Shown here in pieces: positions 20,860 through 32,800 of a stretch of DNA of 64,000 bases (its first letter is position 1; every line of letters begins with the position of its first letter). The stretch is taken from contig MEHQ01003238.1 of assembly GCA_008828725.1 (NCBI GenBank), positions 438,166-502,165 on the forward strand, in the 5' to 3' direction. The notes beneath the pieces are model-generated. The model made no database searches and had not been told where the DNA came from. It saw only the letters and a program-made list of their open reading frames with translations. The DNA is from Saccharina japonica (taxonomy: Eukaryota; Sar; Phaeophyceae; Laminariales; Laminariaceae). The position numbers were made by a program, and so were the translations under genes.

Positions 20860-23800
20860 CTGCAGAAGAAACAGCTCATCGTCAATCTCGCCCAAGTAAA
20901 CATCGCCCTCGTAGCAACCCTCGAAAGCTTGGAGAAGATCGGCGTCCTTGCTTCTGGCCAAGGACATCAGTGTCGACGCCAACTCTGCGGGGCGGTGGCA
21001 CAGTAGAGCATACCAGGTACCACTTATTCGACTATTATGTTTTATTTGTCAAACACTGATCGCACTTTCGGGACGTTTCATTGGTCAACACACACCGAAT
21101 AAGTGGTAATTTAGCCTTCGGTGGCAAAAGGAGCCACACCGTGGTAAGGGAGGGGTAGGTAAAAGTTAGGGCAGCGGCCAAAAACAGGTACACCTGGTCC
21201 GTTCGGGGCCAAAAACAGGTAATACTAAAAGCAAGTTTAAAACGCACCCCACGAACCTGCCGTTCCTTGCAACGCAAGTAGAGTTTTTTCATGTTTTTCG
21301 TGCTCGCCCGGTGGCTACGTATTCGAGTAGCTGCTAATAATAGTACGAGGAACGAACGCCTGCTGCTGTATTCTCCCTCCTCAGCTTGCGACACCCCTGG
21401 TATTCCAAGTCAACCACAATCCCGAAGGGGAGCCTTCTATCTCGTATTATTTCGGCGGAGGTGTGCAGGCAGATATGTGTGTCGCTCGAGTGGCGTGTGG
21501 TGCGAGGTGCGAAGGGAGGAGGGGGTCTCCGCGTACGTCGGCATTTGTATAGGGGGCATAGGGTGGAACTATGAAGGGCCTCTGATTGGCTTAAAAACGA
21601 CAAAAAAAAGGTGGAAGTCAAGCAGAGTAGACAAATCAGGTATACCTGGGTTTTAAAGAGGCAAAAACAGGTACAACGAGTTTTGGACCCATGGCAGGGC
21701 ACGTGGAGTGCGTTTTTTACTTGATTTTAAGTTTGTACCTGTTTTTGGCCGCAAACGGACCAGGTATACCTGTTTTTGGCCGCTGCCCTAAAAGTTATTA
21801 TTAATAGGTTCCACACATGACGAGCTCTTTACGTCTCCCAAAAACAGCCTAAAATGGTTGATATTCCACAGCAAATCTCCATTACATCTTCGTTCCGAGA
21901 AATTTCTCATTATTCCTAGAATTTTCCCAGGCGGTCGGCATTCGGGTTCGGCTTTAAAACCAACTGTAAGTCAACCAGTTGGCCGAAGCTGGGCCAAGTC
22001 GTATACAGTCATCAACACGTCAATAGCTTCTAAAATAGACGAGACACGCATGGTTCCGGAACATCGCTATAAAATGTACCCATGGGTAAATATTTACTAA
22101 CAAAGTCGAATAACGGGGGAGCAATTATTGTTAGTAAAAATATATTTTTAGCACTCGTAGTGGGATGGGATTTCTGTACGAATGAAAAAAAAACGCACTT
22201 TTATTTCTTTCTTTTTGAACTTGATTTTAGTATACTTAGGGTTACGCCCCCTGTCTGGGTTTACAAAAAAAAGTGGCATGTCTATTTTATTGGGGGGGTG
22301 CCCCTGCTGGCTTACCTTCCGATAATTTGTCCTTCTGACGGAGGCGCAGGACAGCCTTCAAGACGTCCTTCCAGGTAAAGTTATCTTCAGCTTCAACCGT
22401 AGAATCCTCGTTCTCCGGTGTCTTACTTGCCGGCGCTAACGAAGGACGGCGGTGGCAAAGTACAAGCAGGGCGAAGGACAGCGATAACCATGTCAAGGGA
22501 CAACAATATAAAAGCACAACCATGTCAGAAGGACAACCATGTGTCAAAGGACAACCATGTCAAAAGGACAAGCATGTCGATGGAGACTCGTGTCAAATGG
22601 CACATTGCAAAGGAAAATCATGGCTGATGACACCCAGTGTTAAAGGAAAACCATGTTCAGGGGCATCCCTGTCAAGAGACAACCATGTCAAAGGACACAT
22701 GGCAAAGGGCCACCATGGCTAATGACAACCATGTCAAAGGACAGCCACGATAAATGACAATCATGTCAAACGGTAACCATACAAAAGGAAAACCGTGACG
22801 AAGTACAGCCAAGACAAAATGACAGCAACGTCAAACGGCAATCATGTCGAAGGACAAAGGACAACCAAAGGACACCCATGTCAAATGATGACAATGTCAA
22901 AAGAAATGTCAACCACGACAATTGACAACCATGTCAAAAGGACAACTATGTCAAAGGAAAACCGTGGAAATTTACGTTACTTTTAACCTATTTCAATGGC
23001 AGTGCCCGGAATTGTTACCAAAAAAATCTCGTTAACCCCTTTAGAACTGCATCCACATTTTTCACGATAAATTACTAGGGGTTAGTGTGGCATACTTTTT
23101 GGAGTAGAAACCTGCGCGTCGATCATCAAGCAAAAACCGGAGACACTTCCCTACTTCGGCAAACAAGTAAATTTTACCCAACTTCGATCGGTGTCATCGG
23201 CGGTCATGTACGTACGAAAAAAAAGTGGATGGGTGGATGCTGGTGTCAGGTTTACCTAGAGTCTCTTGCGCTGCTTGGTAGAGAGCGATGTCCTCCTCCG
23301 TGTGCACGATAGTCGCGATAGGCGCCCCCACAGGAACCTTCTCGGTACCTGCCTCGACCACTGTAACGGGGCAGCGGACAGAAATTGACACAAATATGTA
23401 CGGTGTAGGTTTATCTCTTGAGTGCGACGCACTCAGAGCGTCTCGAGCAAACCATTACAGAAATTATTGCAAAAGCCGAGATCGATCGCCGTGAAGAACA
23501 CTGAGACATGACTCAGCAGTCGTGTTCGATCTTGAAACCGCTAGATAACCGCTTCTCGACAAAAGGTACTCCTACTGTAGTGACGCGGGAAACTGCAGTA
23601 CCGGAAACAACGAACGGGACGCGTGTTGTGCGACCGATCAGACGAACATCGCGTCTTGCAGTTGGCAGCCGACAAGCTGGCAGCAGGACAACAGGCATCG
23701 CTTCGCAAGAATGACGCTGCGTCACACCGTAACCTTCAAACCAAACCATGGTCCTGACAGCAAATTAGTTCTCTTGTGGATATATCCCGCATGTGCAAGT

Positions 23801-26268
23801 GATCAAAACATTAACATGTCAAAGCTAACGATATCGCAGATAGTGCTCAGTACGATCGTGGGAAGCACCCTACCGCGGTCCGCAACTCACGTATCTCGGC
23901 GACAAAGCCGAAGGTGTCCACCGTTACCCCCACCGAGAACTGCTCCAGCTCGATCTCGCATACCACATCGCCCACCTGCGCAAGCGAAGCACGACAAACA
24001 CGATAAGGACGGCAAGCACAACAATCACGTCAAGCACGACAAACTCACCAAGCACGCCAAGAACGTCAAGCACGACAATCACGTCAAGCACGTCAAGAAC
24101 GTCAAGAACGTCAAGAACGTCAAGCACGTCAAGAATGTCAAGCACGTCAAGAATGTCAAGCGCGCCAAGTGCGTCAACCACACCAACCACGAACTAAATA
24201 CCAGGTATCTGGTATATGACAGCTTGCGCGCGGAATAATCGGGTGCATTGTGCGCCGCAATGATCGCGGGTCAAATGCAACGAGACCAGCAGTTGCTACG
24301 TGCAGTTTATATCGGGCTCAGGGTCTAAACGTAACAAGTGAAACCACGAAAAAACGGAGGTTCGGCGCATTTTTTCAGATATCATCAACCGCTGGTAAGC
24401 TATGGCCTAACTCTCAAAATCGGGCGGTGCTGCAGCGTAGTTGTTGTTGTTCTCACATGTGAATAATCGCAAAAATCGAGTCTGTGGTCACAGTTTCAGC
24501 GTCCAATAACTCTGGAGTGGAACAAACTCTCATAAAACAACAAACAAATCTGTTGTAGTACTCGCCTCGATAGCATCCCCCACTTTGACCTTCCAGCTGG
24601 TGAGGATGGCCTCCCTCTCCGTCTGCGTGCGCGGGCAACAACACATAAGCAAAATGATCGTCAGTTCAGTTGGTTCGAGATGCGCGTAGTAGTATCCCCA
24701 CGTCTGGGGGATGGGAGCGCCTGTTTGTTACCCGCGGGTTACAAATCATATTTGTAATGTAACCCCTAGCTGAAAAAGCCGAGAGGCACCTACTAACCCT
24801 AACCCTATACCCAAACCGTATACACCACCTCTATCCCCTACCCCTGCACCTAGCCCCGAATCACGCCCTCGGAAAGGTTCATAGGGCATATTAATCCTTA
24901 GATTTAGTACAACACGCCAGCTGTGAGTTCGGTCGATTGAGTGGTTGGTACTCAAGTTGGAATCTGCAGATATGCTCTAGGCAGCTATCTGAGGGCATGG
25001 TTCAGCGTTAGGGGCAGGGGTAGGGGGTAGAGGTGGTCCGTACGATAAGGGCTAGGGTTAGGGTTAAGGATAGGGGGTGCCTCTCAGCTTTTTCAGCTAG
25101 GGGTTACAAATATTATTCGTAACCCGCGGGTTACAAATAGGCCCTCCCCTATATACGTATGATATTATATAAATGTGTACTCATGGTGGCATCCCAGTCA
25201 GTGACAAAGTGTCATGATATAGCCTACTCCAGAGGTAAGTGACAGGTACTCAGTGCTACGTACTGGTACACAGCAGTACAGAACACAAGCAACGAGAAAG
25301 GCAGGCTGCTAATCGCAGGAACCAAGAAAATCGGGATTCGTTATTCAAGTTAGTTATTGAAGCTACAGCAGTAGTGTAGAACGCACACATTGTCAAATAA
25401 GAAGTCCAGCCTGGAACAGCTTTCCTGTTTTTTATTAGGTGTCCGGTTGTGTATCATACTTCTACATACACATACATAGCTGCTGCCAACTCGAGCACGA
25501 GACAGTCAGTAATCCATGGCAGCATTAAGTCCTACAGTCTGCAGCGAGTAGAGCTGCGTACTCGTACAGCAATTACTATACTGGCTGTACTGCCGATTAC
25601 CGTAGAAATCCAGACGTACATCGAGCGTTCGGTCCGCAGATGCCCCAGGTAGGGAATATGATGGCCGAAGCTTCCAAATTTTGACAATAGCTACGATCGC
25701 AAAACCGGTTTACACCAAAGATGAGGATTAGGATTCCACACCTGCGGGAGCCCTTCCGCTCCTTGGGTTCGTAAGTACCGGTACTCGAACAAGCGATGGT
25801 AGGACGCGAGGCTAGCATGGTTGCTACGGTATGCCCGTGATACTGCTAATACCGTTGTTCAACACCATACTGCTGCTGTATGATAGACATACTGCAAGCA
25901 ATGTACAAAGAGTAGACGATACTGCTGTTGTGCTCTTGTAGAGCGAGCCTATCATAGACTACGAGCACGAGGTCTAGGTCGTGGCTGTGATACATGGTAA
26001 GGGGCACAGAGAGAATAAGAAGATGGCTCCTCCTCATACTGCTCACATCGGTGATGGAAGGCATCTCCACGTGCGAGTGCCTCGGCTCTTCCGGCAAACC
26101 GTCCATAGGTTCCCCTATCCCGGCCCCCGCAACTGCTGCAACATCCACTTTCTTCTCCCCATCTGGACCCTCTTGGGCCTTCGAGCCCTCCTCCGAAGTC
26201 GTCGAGAGCTTCCGCAAAGCCATGCTAGAACCATGAGGGGATGCAGTAGCTGGTCCCCTTGCGCGCAT
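20860..26268 (-). CDS. Mitochondrial lipoyl-domain-like protein lacking the lipoyl-lysine (3' end not found)
   Basis: Six minus-strand exons join in frame: 26268(?)-26047, 24622-24566, 23975-23891, 23360-23256, 22435-22316 and 20984-20860. Intron 2 has a GC donor (gag|gcgagt); the others are GT-AG. The first exon carries RKLSTTSEEG, a typical end of a mitochondrial presequence, and the domain start HVEMPSITD. The domain continues with TSWKVKVGDAIE, VGDVVCEIELEQFSVGV and VEAGTEKVPVGAPIATIV, very like pyruvate dehydrogenase E2. However, the ETDKAT lysine turn reads ELEQFS, so no lipoyl-lysine is present. An acidic linker and a helical C-terminal part (WKDVLKAVLRLRQKDKL; LLQAFEGCYEGDVYLG) follow; no E2 catalytic domain was found. 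The start could be 26268, 26223 or 26634. Exon 6 ends in phase 0 and the stop exon was not found. Role unknown; an E3BP-like or structural subunit is conceivable. Confidence 0.8.
21168..21789 (+). mobile_element. 622-bp non-autonomous DNA element with ~60-bp TIRs and 7-bp TSD
   Basis: Termini AGGGCAGCGGCCAAAAACAG at 21168 and the inverse at 21789 continue as inverted repeats for about 60 bp, including acctggtccgtt. The element is flanked by aaaagtt at 21161-21167 and 21790-21796, read as a target-site duplication. The interior carries the dispersed block also at 20.1 kb and 9.4 kb and no transposase. Terminus type and TSD length are near those of hAT-like elements, but the superfamily is not certain. 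It lies in the terminal identified intron of the lipoyl-like gene. Confidence 0.8.
22055..22150. repeat. Short A+T-rich inverted repeat
   Basis: The motif taaatatttactaac is followed about 30 bp later by its near-inverse gttagtaaaaatata. It may be a small MITE-like hairpin. Confidence 0.45.
22470..22975 (+). repeat. 16-bp minisatellite (CAACCATGTCAAAGGA)n
   Basis: About 30 degenerate units of caaccatgtcaaagga fill part of the intron between exons 4 and 5 of the lipoyl-like gene. Confidence 0.92.
23985..24185 (+). repeat. 9/18-bp minisatellite (CAAGCACGTCAAGAACGT)n
   Basis: A tandem array of caagaacgt and caagcacgt units starts about 10 bp from the exon 3 acceptor of the lipoyl-like gene. 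On the transcribed strand it supplies the region upstream of the 3' splice site with gacgttcttgacgtgcttg repeats. Confidence 0.93.
24709..25150. repeat. Foldback element with telomere-like TTAGGG/CCCTAA in its arms
   Basis: The left arm (about 24709-24850) and right arm (about 25010-25150) are inverted copies about 130-140 bp long. Both carry the palindrome GTAACCCGCGGGTTAC, then acccctagctgaaaaagc, gagaggcacc and two to three CCCTAA units, around a spacer of about 150 bp. It lies in intron 1 of the lipoyl-like gene. A MITE is most likely; healed telomeric repeats are less likely because they are symmetrical. Confidence 0.85.
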
Positions 26269-26831
26269 CGATGACAAAGTCGGCGGATATTCTGCCACCA
26301 AGAATTGCGTCAGCTGTGTTCTGCTAGACGCGCGCTCAACGTTGATATTCCATCGCTGGGGACCACTCGATGCACGCCGCACTGGACCCAAGCGTCCAGA
26401 GCTTTGGTCGCCGCAGTTGCCCTTGTTGACGTCGGGTACCAAGCTGGAAAGGCCAGCTGCAGTGCCTCGCGCTGTGCTTGACGTCGTGCTACGGTCACGT
26501 CTGAGGTTGAGATGGAAATGGTCGCTCAGTTCACTAGTAGAAGAACCATTGCCTAGAGTGGCGCCCACATGAAAGCCACAGGTTCTAGAAACTTGCACCC
26601 CTCTGGTGCCAGTCTTCACCCACCGAGTTATCATCGGAAGTGCCTGTACCTGTACCGCCCAACGTGTTCGGGGACTTGATGTGCAACAACACGCTCTACA
26701 GGTGGTAAAATGTGGGTTTTGTAGTTTTTTTGCAGGCGGTATGCTGACGGGCTAACGAAACCTGTTTTCCCATCACAAGCATCCACTGTCGCCGGTCCTC
26801 GGCACAGTGCTGTGCTTGTTGCGTGTTGGTC
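26269..26831. promoter_or_regulatory. Putative bidirectional promoter between lipoyl-like gene and PGDH
   Basis: The two genes diverge with about 560 bp between the proposed start codons, or about 200 bp if the minus-strand gene starts at 26634. The interval should hold both promoters. I see no clear TATA box or named operator. This is inference from gene arrangement. Confidence 0.5.
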
Positions 26832-29800
26832 ATGCGGACGTCGGGAGTGGCCTTCGCGTTCCTTACATTACGCTCCAGGCTTTCTGGGAGGTTCGCTTGT
26901 TCTGATGACGTATGTGGAGCGTTGCAAGCTACTGGTGCAATCGACCTTTCAGACGTGCATTCTCGTCGTATCTTGATTATCGACCCTGCTTCCTCGTGTT
27001 GCTTCAATGTGAGACGTCCCTTTGCGTGTACGAGTGAAGCAAACGGTACTGTCTGTACTCGTAGCCTATGGTACTATAGACTAGAAGCATACCATCGTTG
27101 TGTCTCCATGCTGGTCTACTCACACTCTAGCACTCGCAGCCGGTTGCAGCAGCAGTCGTCGGTTTGTACGAGTGCGTACATGCGACAAACATGTTTGTTA
27201 CGTACCTTTTGCAGCTTTTTAGGTAACAAATACCAGACAAAACCAGACAAAACGTGTTTTCTGTTGTTTTGGCCCTTTGGCTCGGTACTCGCGAGTACTC
27301 AGTCATTTCAACCCCTGTAACCCTTGGGACTCGCGTACTCAGTCAGTTCAGCTCTCAGTACCCTGGAGGACTCGAGATAACTCAGTAAGTTCAGCTCCTG
27401 GTACCGATGGGATTCGCGAGAACTCAGTCATTTCAGCTTTTATTAATAGTACCCTTGGGGCTCCCAAGGACTCAGTCATTTCAGCTCATCGTAGCCTTGG
27501 AACTCGCGAGGACTCAGCCATTTCATTTCAGCTTCTCGTACTCTTGGGACTGCGTACTTGAATGGTGCTCGCGAGTCAATGACTGAGTCCCGCTGACTGG
27601 TATTGGTGCCTTGACGACCTTTGCAGTACTCGTATACGAGTAGTCTATAGCTCGTCGTATACGTTTCTTGTTTTATCACCATGTAACGCGACCTGTCGCC
27701 CGCCCCGGTGATTGCTTGTTTGCTTGATTGCTTGATTGCGTGCCCGCCCGTCCAGGAGTTGGAGTCTGCTGGATGCCAGGTAATCAACGCTCACAATATC
27801 CCACGGAACATGTGTCAGTAAGTGCGGACGTATGAGTGCTCTTATCGTCCTGCTGTGCTTTTACTCCCATGTAGCCTGAGCCTAAATTAAATGAATGCAC
27901 CCGCGTTTTGCGAAGCTTACACCATTATTCATGGTACTAACAGCCGTTTTTGGAGTGGTGAGATAGCGAGCAAAACAGCGATAACTTTGGTGTTGTCAAC
28001 CGTCTACGAGCAGCGTGAGCCCCTATGATAGTAGTACGGGTTGGATCATGTTAGGTCCGTGCCGTACGACTCCTTGCGCTGTAACTCGGATACCAACATG
28101 TATCATCCCCCAATCACGTATTGGTCGTTACTACTGCTGTAAGCGTCATTTTTTATCGTCAGTTTGTTTATCATCAATGTTTCCCTCTATGGTCCCAAAC
28201 GGGTTTATCTCAGTGTCAGCGGTGTCGGTGTCACTAGCTGTAGGTTGTCGAGCAATCTATTTTCTTCGGTAAAAAATGACGGTCATTCGATCCACTCTGT
28301 AACTGTCGATGACTCTTTACGTACTTATGGTGCCATACCTGATATAACAGTTGACGATGTAGTTTGGGTTGGTCGGCTTGTACAGCAGCCCGCCTCAGAA
28401 TCATCATCGCAGCTACCGCTAGGCAGTCCTTAGAGCTATTAATATATTATAGCAACCGTCGTATAGAAGAGCGAGCGCACGCCGGAGCACATAAAGCAGA
28501 CTGCACGACATAGCGCGAATCCATAACTGCCAGGTCAGCAGCTTGCGCTGCTGTAATACTCGTAGTAACCCTGTATTTTGTGGTCCTTGATTTTATGCGT
28601 TACATGCTCGTATTGCATCATGATACTTGAGATAACGCCGGCGCATGGCATGAGCGACGCGGAGCTTGAGCAAGTCCTCCCGGGATACGATGCGGTCGTA
28701 GTTCGCTCTGCCAATCGAATCACCCGTAGCATGCTGGTCGCTAGCCCGCGCGTAGCGGTCGTTGGGCGTGCTGGGTCAGGCGTGGACAACATCGACCTGG
28801 ATGCCGCGTCCGAGCTCGGCGTTCCTGTCGTCAACGCTCCTACTGGAAACGCGGGGTCGGTTGCAGGTCAGCTATTGTCACTGTAGTGCTGACACTGTTT
28901 CATCGTCATGACCTGCTGAAACCCGTGGTGACAAAACAGACTCGGATATACACAAAAGTGGCTCCACGATTGTCAAAAAGTCCAGGCGTTTTTCTTCTGG
29001 CTTATCAGTCTCGTCCGTGGGAGGGTAGGGCCACGCGCGTACTATACACTGCTGAAGAGATAGTACTGTTGTAGAGCTACTACACGTTCTGTAGAGCTAC
29101 TTACTGTTGGGCCGTTGTGAAGCTACTGTTGGGCCTTTAAAGCCAGTGAAGAGCCTACTGCAGACTTATTGATACTGAAGATACACGATACGAGTCACTG
29201 CTGCTGTTTTCTAGTTCTGTGGCGCCTACCAGAGTGGACGTCGGCACACCGTCGTGGTTCCCACAGACATTGCCTAGTATTGTACAATACCTATTAATAG
29301 GCAGTGCAAGTAGACACTGTCTTGTAGTAGATTATGCCTATTAATAGACAGCACACCGTCGTGGTTCCCACAGACATTGCCTAGTATTGTACAATACCTA
29401 TTAATAGGCAGTGCAAGTAGACACTGTCTTGTAGTAGATTATGCCTATTAATAGACAAGCCCTAATAATAGACAGAGTGCCTGTTAACAGAAACCCCTGC
29501 GCCTTTCACATGGCACAACACCAAAACACATGTGTGAGTGTCTAAGTACGGACCAAGTGCAGAGCTCGCCGTCGTGGCCAAATCCGTTGCAAGTCATACA
29601 CTACCCCAATAAGGCATACCATAAGAAAGAGCCCTGCAAGAAACTCAGCCATAACATTCCGGGGAGATGAAAAAAAACTCTGAACCAGTTATACTATAGT
29701 CAGTGGAACTCACCCTTCGTCTACTAAGAAACCTAGCCTGGGCCAGTGTCCCGGTTTCTTATCAGAGGGGCAGTTATGTTCTGTGCGTCGATATAGACTC

Positions 29801-32800
29801 ATTGACTGCCCCTACATAGAGCACCAATAAAAGCATGTTTCAAACATTCCTTTCACCTTGCGTCTAGCTGTTTGTGTTGCCCTGGAAGGCCTGTAAAGAT
29901 CCGGGACTACTAGGAATACCGAAAAGGGTGGCGTATTACTTGGAAGGCCAACTCGTATACCAGGTAGGGGACAGGGGTTCGGGGCCAGACAATAGCCGAG
30001 GCCCTCCTCTTCAGATATTTCATCGGAGCCCCAATTGGGTAGTCTATGTTGTGTGACAACATGTTGATAATAATTAACTGACTAGCTATTAGTTGGCTAG
30101 ATATTACAGTCATCAATAGTTGCGCGCGATGGTTTGCGGAGTTGTGCGCCTTTCTATGTGACTGGCGCATTTATGGCTCGAACTGCGTGTTTGAATGGTA
30201 ATCCTAAAGTCACTTAGTCGGCTTACTTTGGCACCTACTGTATCTATTACAGGGGGGCGTAGTAAATAGGACCCAATAGTGTTAGTAAACATAGGGAAAT
30301 ATATAGTGTTTTGTCTGCACCGTAGGTCCTATATACTATGATCTCCCGTAACAGTTCCTACTATTAATAATAGCCGTGAAGGTCAGTCACCTTACAACCT
30401 TTCTACTGCTGTTAGTATTTGTATACCTGGTATGATATAACGTGCTGCTGTTCCAACAAAGCGCAAAACACACGACACATTTGAGTGACTGCGGGGTGCC
30501 TGCTTATTTTGACACAACAACGACAACAACAATGATAATAACAGAATTGGTGCTGGGCCTCATGCTCGGCGTGTCGCGGAGTATCACGCCAGCTCACGAC
30601 ACCATGAGACGCGGGGAGTGGGCGAAAAAGAGTTTCAGCGGCCGCACGCTCAGAGGAAAGACGCTGGGGATAGTGGGTTTTGGCTCCGTGGGGCAAGAGG
30701 CAAGTGCTACAAACTACTGCTGGTTGCGTTTTTCGTTGAGGTGTGTGCTTCTCTTCTCTTGAGTTCACATGCAGCATAGATATTAGTAGGGAGTACCAGG
30801 TATTATATGTACGTTGTTTGAGCGACGTGGCATACGCTTGGTTGGTGAAAGTTACACCAGTATCGGCTTGCGTGGTTCCGGACGAATCGTTCACTTTGCT
30901 CTGTGTACATATATACGATGATATTTTCCCCGGCTTTCTCACCCATCGAACGATTTATAACTGCAACAGCCGACCAACCGTATTATCAAGTAGTTTTGTG
31001 CCAAAAAATGTGGTTGCATTTGTATCGAGGCTAAGGTCTAAACAGTAACACCGTGTAATACGCATCCCGTGCTTCATGGAGCATTGTGAACTCGTCTGCA
31101 TTTGCGAGAGAATGGTGTGTTTGGATGTATCATCGAGTCAGTCGGTACAAAAAACTACATGCCAGGTACGCGTGCCGGTATTCTTTTTGCTAGATTTTCG
31201 CTTACCATCTGACCATGTGCTGCAACCCACGTGCAGCATTCTTCAATCAAATATCAGTTGAATATATACTCGTTCGTGTACACTCCTATCTTTCATCTGG
31301 GATACCTAACGCGAAAGGCGATCCAAACATACTATGGTATTTATGTAACTGCCACCACTATTGTTGTGTGACGCATGCCTCCAAACCATCGACTCGGACA
31401 GGTAGCGAGGTTGGCGGTAGCGTTCGGTATGGTGGTAATGATTGCCGAAGAAACCAAACCGCCTACCCTGGGCAAGGAGCACGAAAGGGACGCGGCTAGA
31501 TCAAAAAGGGCACAAGTAGCCGGTGGGATTGGCGTGGCATTGCCACCTCTACACCTTGACGAGCTGTTGACGAAGAGCGACTACGTGAGCTTGCATGTTC
31601 CGCTGACAGCGGGCACGAAGGGCATGATCGCCGCGCGAGAGCTGGCGCTGATGAAAGAGTCGGCCGTTGTCGTCAACACGGCGCGGGGTGGTCTGCTGGA
31701 CGAACGAGGTGCGTGGGGAGGACGGGGAGAAAGCGCCGCTGGTCGGTAATTCCTTCCCGGTGTTCGTTTGGGTGTTGATACGTTAGCAGTAGGTTAGCAG
31801 TAGGTTATCAGTAGGTTTACTATATAGTTTGGTAATATATTAGCAATAGGTTAGCAAAAGGTTAGCAAAAGGTTAGCAGTAGGCTCGATGATCGTTCTGG
31901 TCTGTGCCCGTTCGAGCTGTATCAGGTTGGCAACATATTAGCTATAAATTATCAATAGTTAGCAGTAGACCAGCAGTAGACCAGCAGTAGGCCACCAGTA
32001 GGCCACCAGTAGGCCAGCAGTAGGTTAGGGTTTGGATTGACAACAGTGCCATTCCATGGTAGAGGGGGTATTTGGCCCCAGCATATTTCTGCATAACGGA
32101 GCTTCTCAACCGAAGAACTGCACAATTTCTATGACAACCCCATCTCTGTTCGTCGATCCCGAGGCCGTTTTTAATGCCTGTTGGCAAAACACGCCTCTTC
32201 GTGTTTGTGACATGCCTAGTCATTGCCATTGTTCATGGGGTAGCAAGTAAAGTTCTTCTCAACACCGGATTTTGGGTGTAATATGGTTGATTGACATGGA
32301 GCTATATAGCTGCTCATCTGAGGAGCCTGGGAACAAAACGGTACAGTGGCGAGTAGCTCTTGGATCTACCAACAGCGACGGCTACAGAGTGCCGCAGTGG
32401 GGGTGAAGTCACCTTCGCAGGCGTTACGATGTTTACTCTACGTTGTACTGCGAAAGATTGGGCAAAGAAGGTCGCTCTTTCTCGTCACTGTTGTTTCTCT
32501 CTCATCGGTGTTCGTGTTTTTTTTAATAGTAACACGCATTTTCAGCATCGCCTGTACGACTGCACGATTGCCCAAAAAACACTCGAGCCATCCGAGCGCG
32601 AACGTAAGAATAATTGAGTGGCTCAGGTTCAAGAAGAACTTCCTGGTAATCCCGCTTGTTCGGGACAGTGCCGACTTGAAAACATTGCAACCTTTTGATA
32701 AATGTGAGGCCCACAGGCTAAACAGCCAGAAGGACCCCAGATTGTGTGTGCTACAACTGTAGATATACTTGGTGCATCATAATCAGTGTGCTAGCGATCA

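Noticed and set aside
22470-22980. CRISPR-like array of short repeats
   Set aside because: Units are contiguous 16-bp minisatellite copies without unique spacers, and the window is eukaryotic.
24797-25065. A true interstitial telomere or chromosome-end fusion
   Set aside because: Only two to three TTAGGG-type units per side, embedded in symmetrical arms of a longer inverted repeat; a foldback element explains it better.
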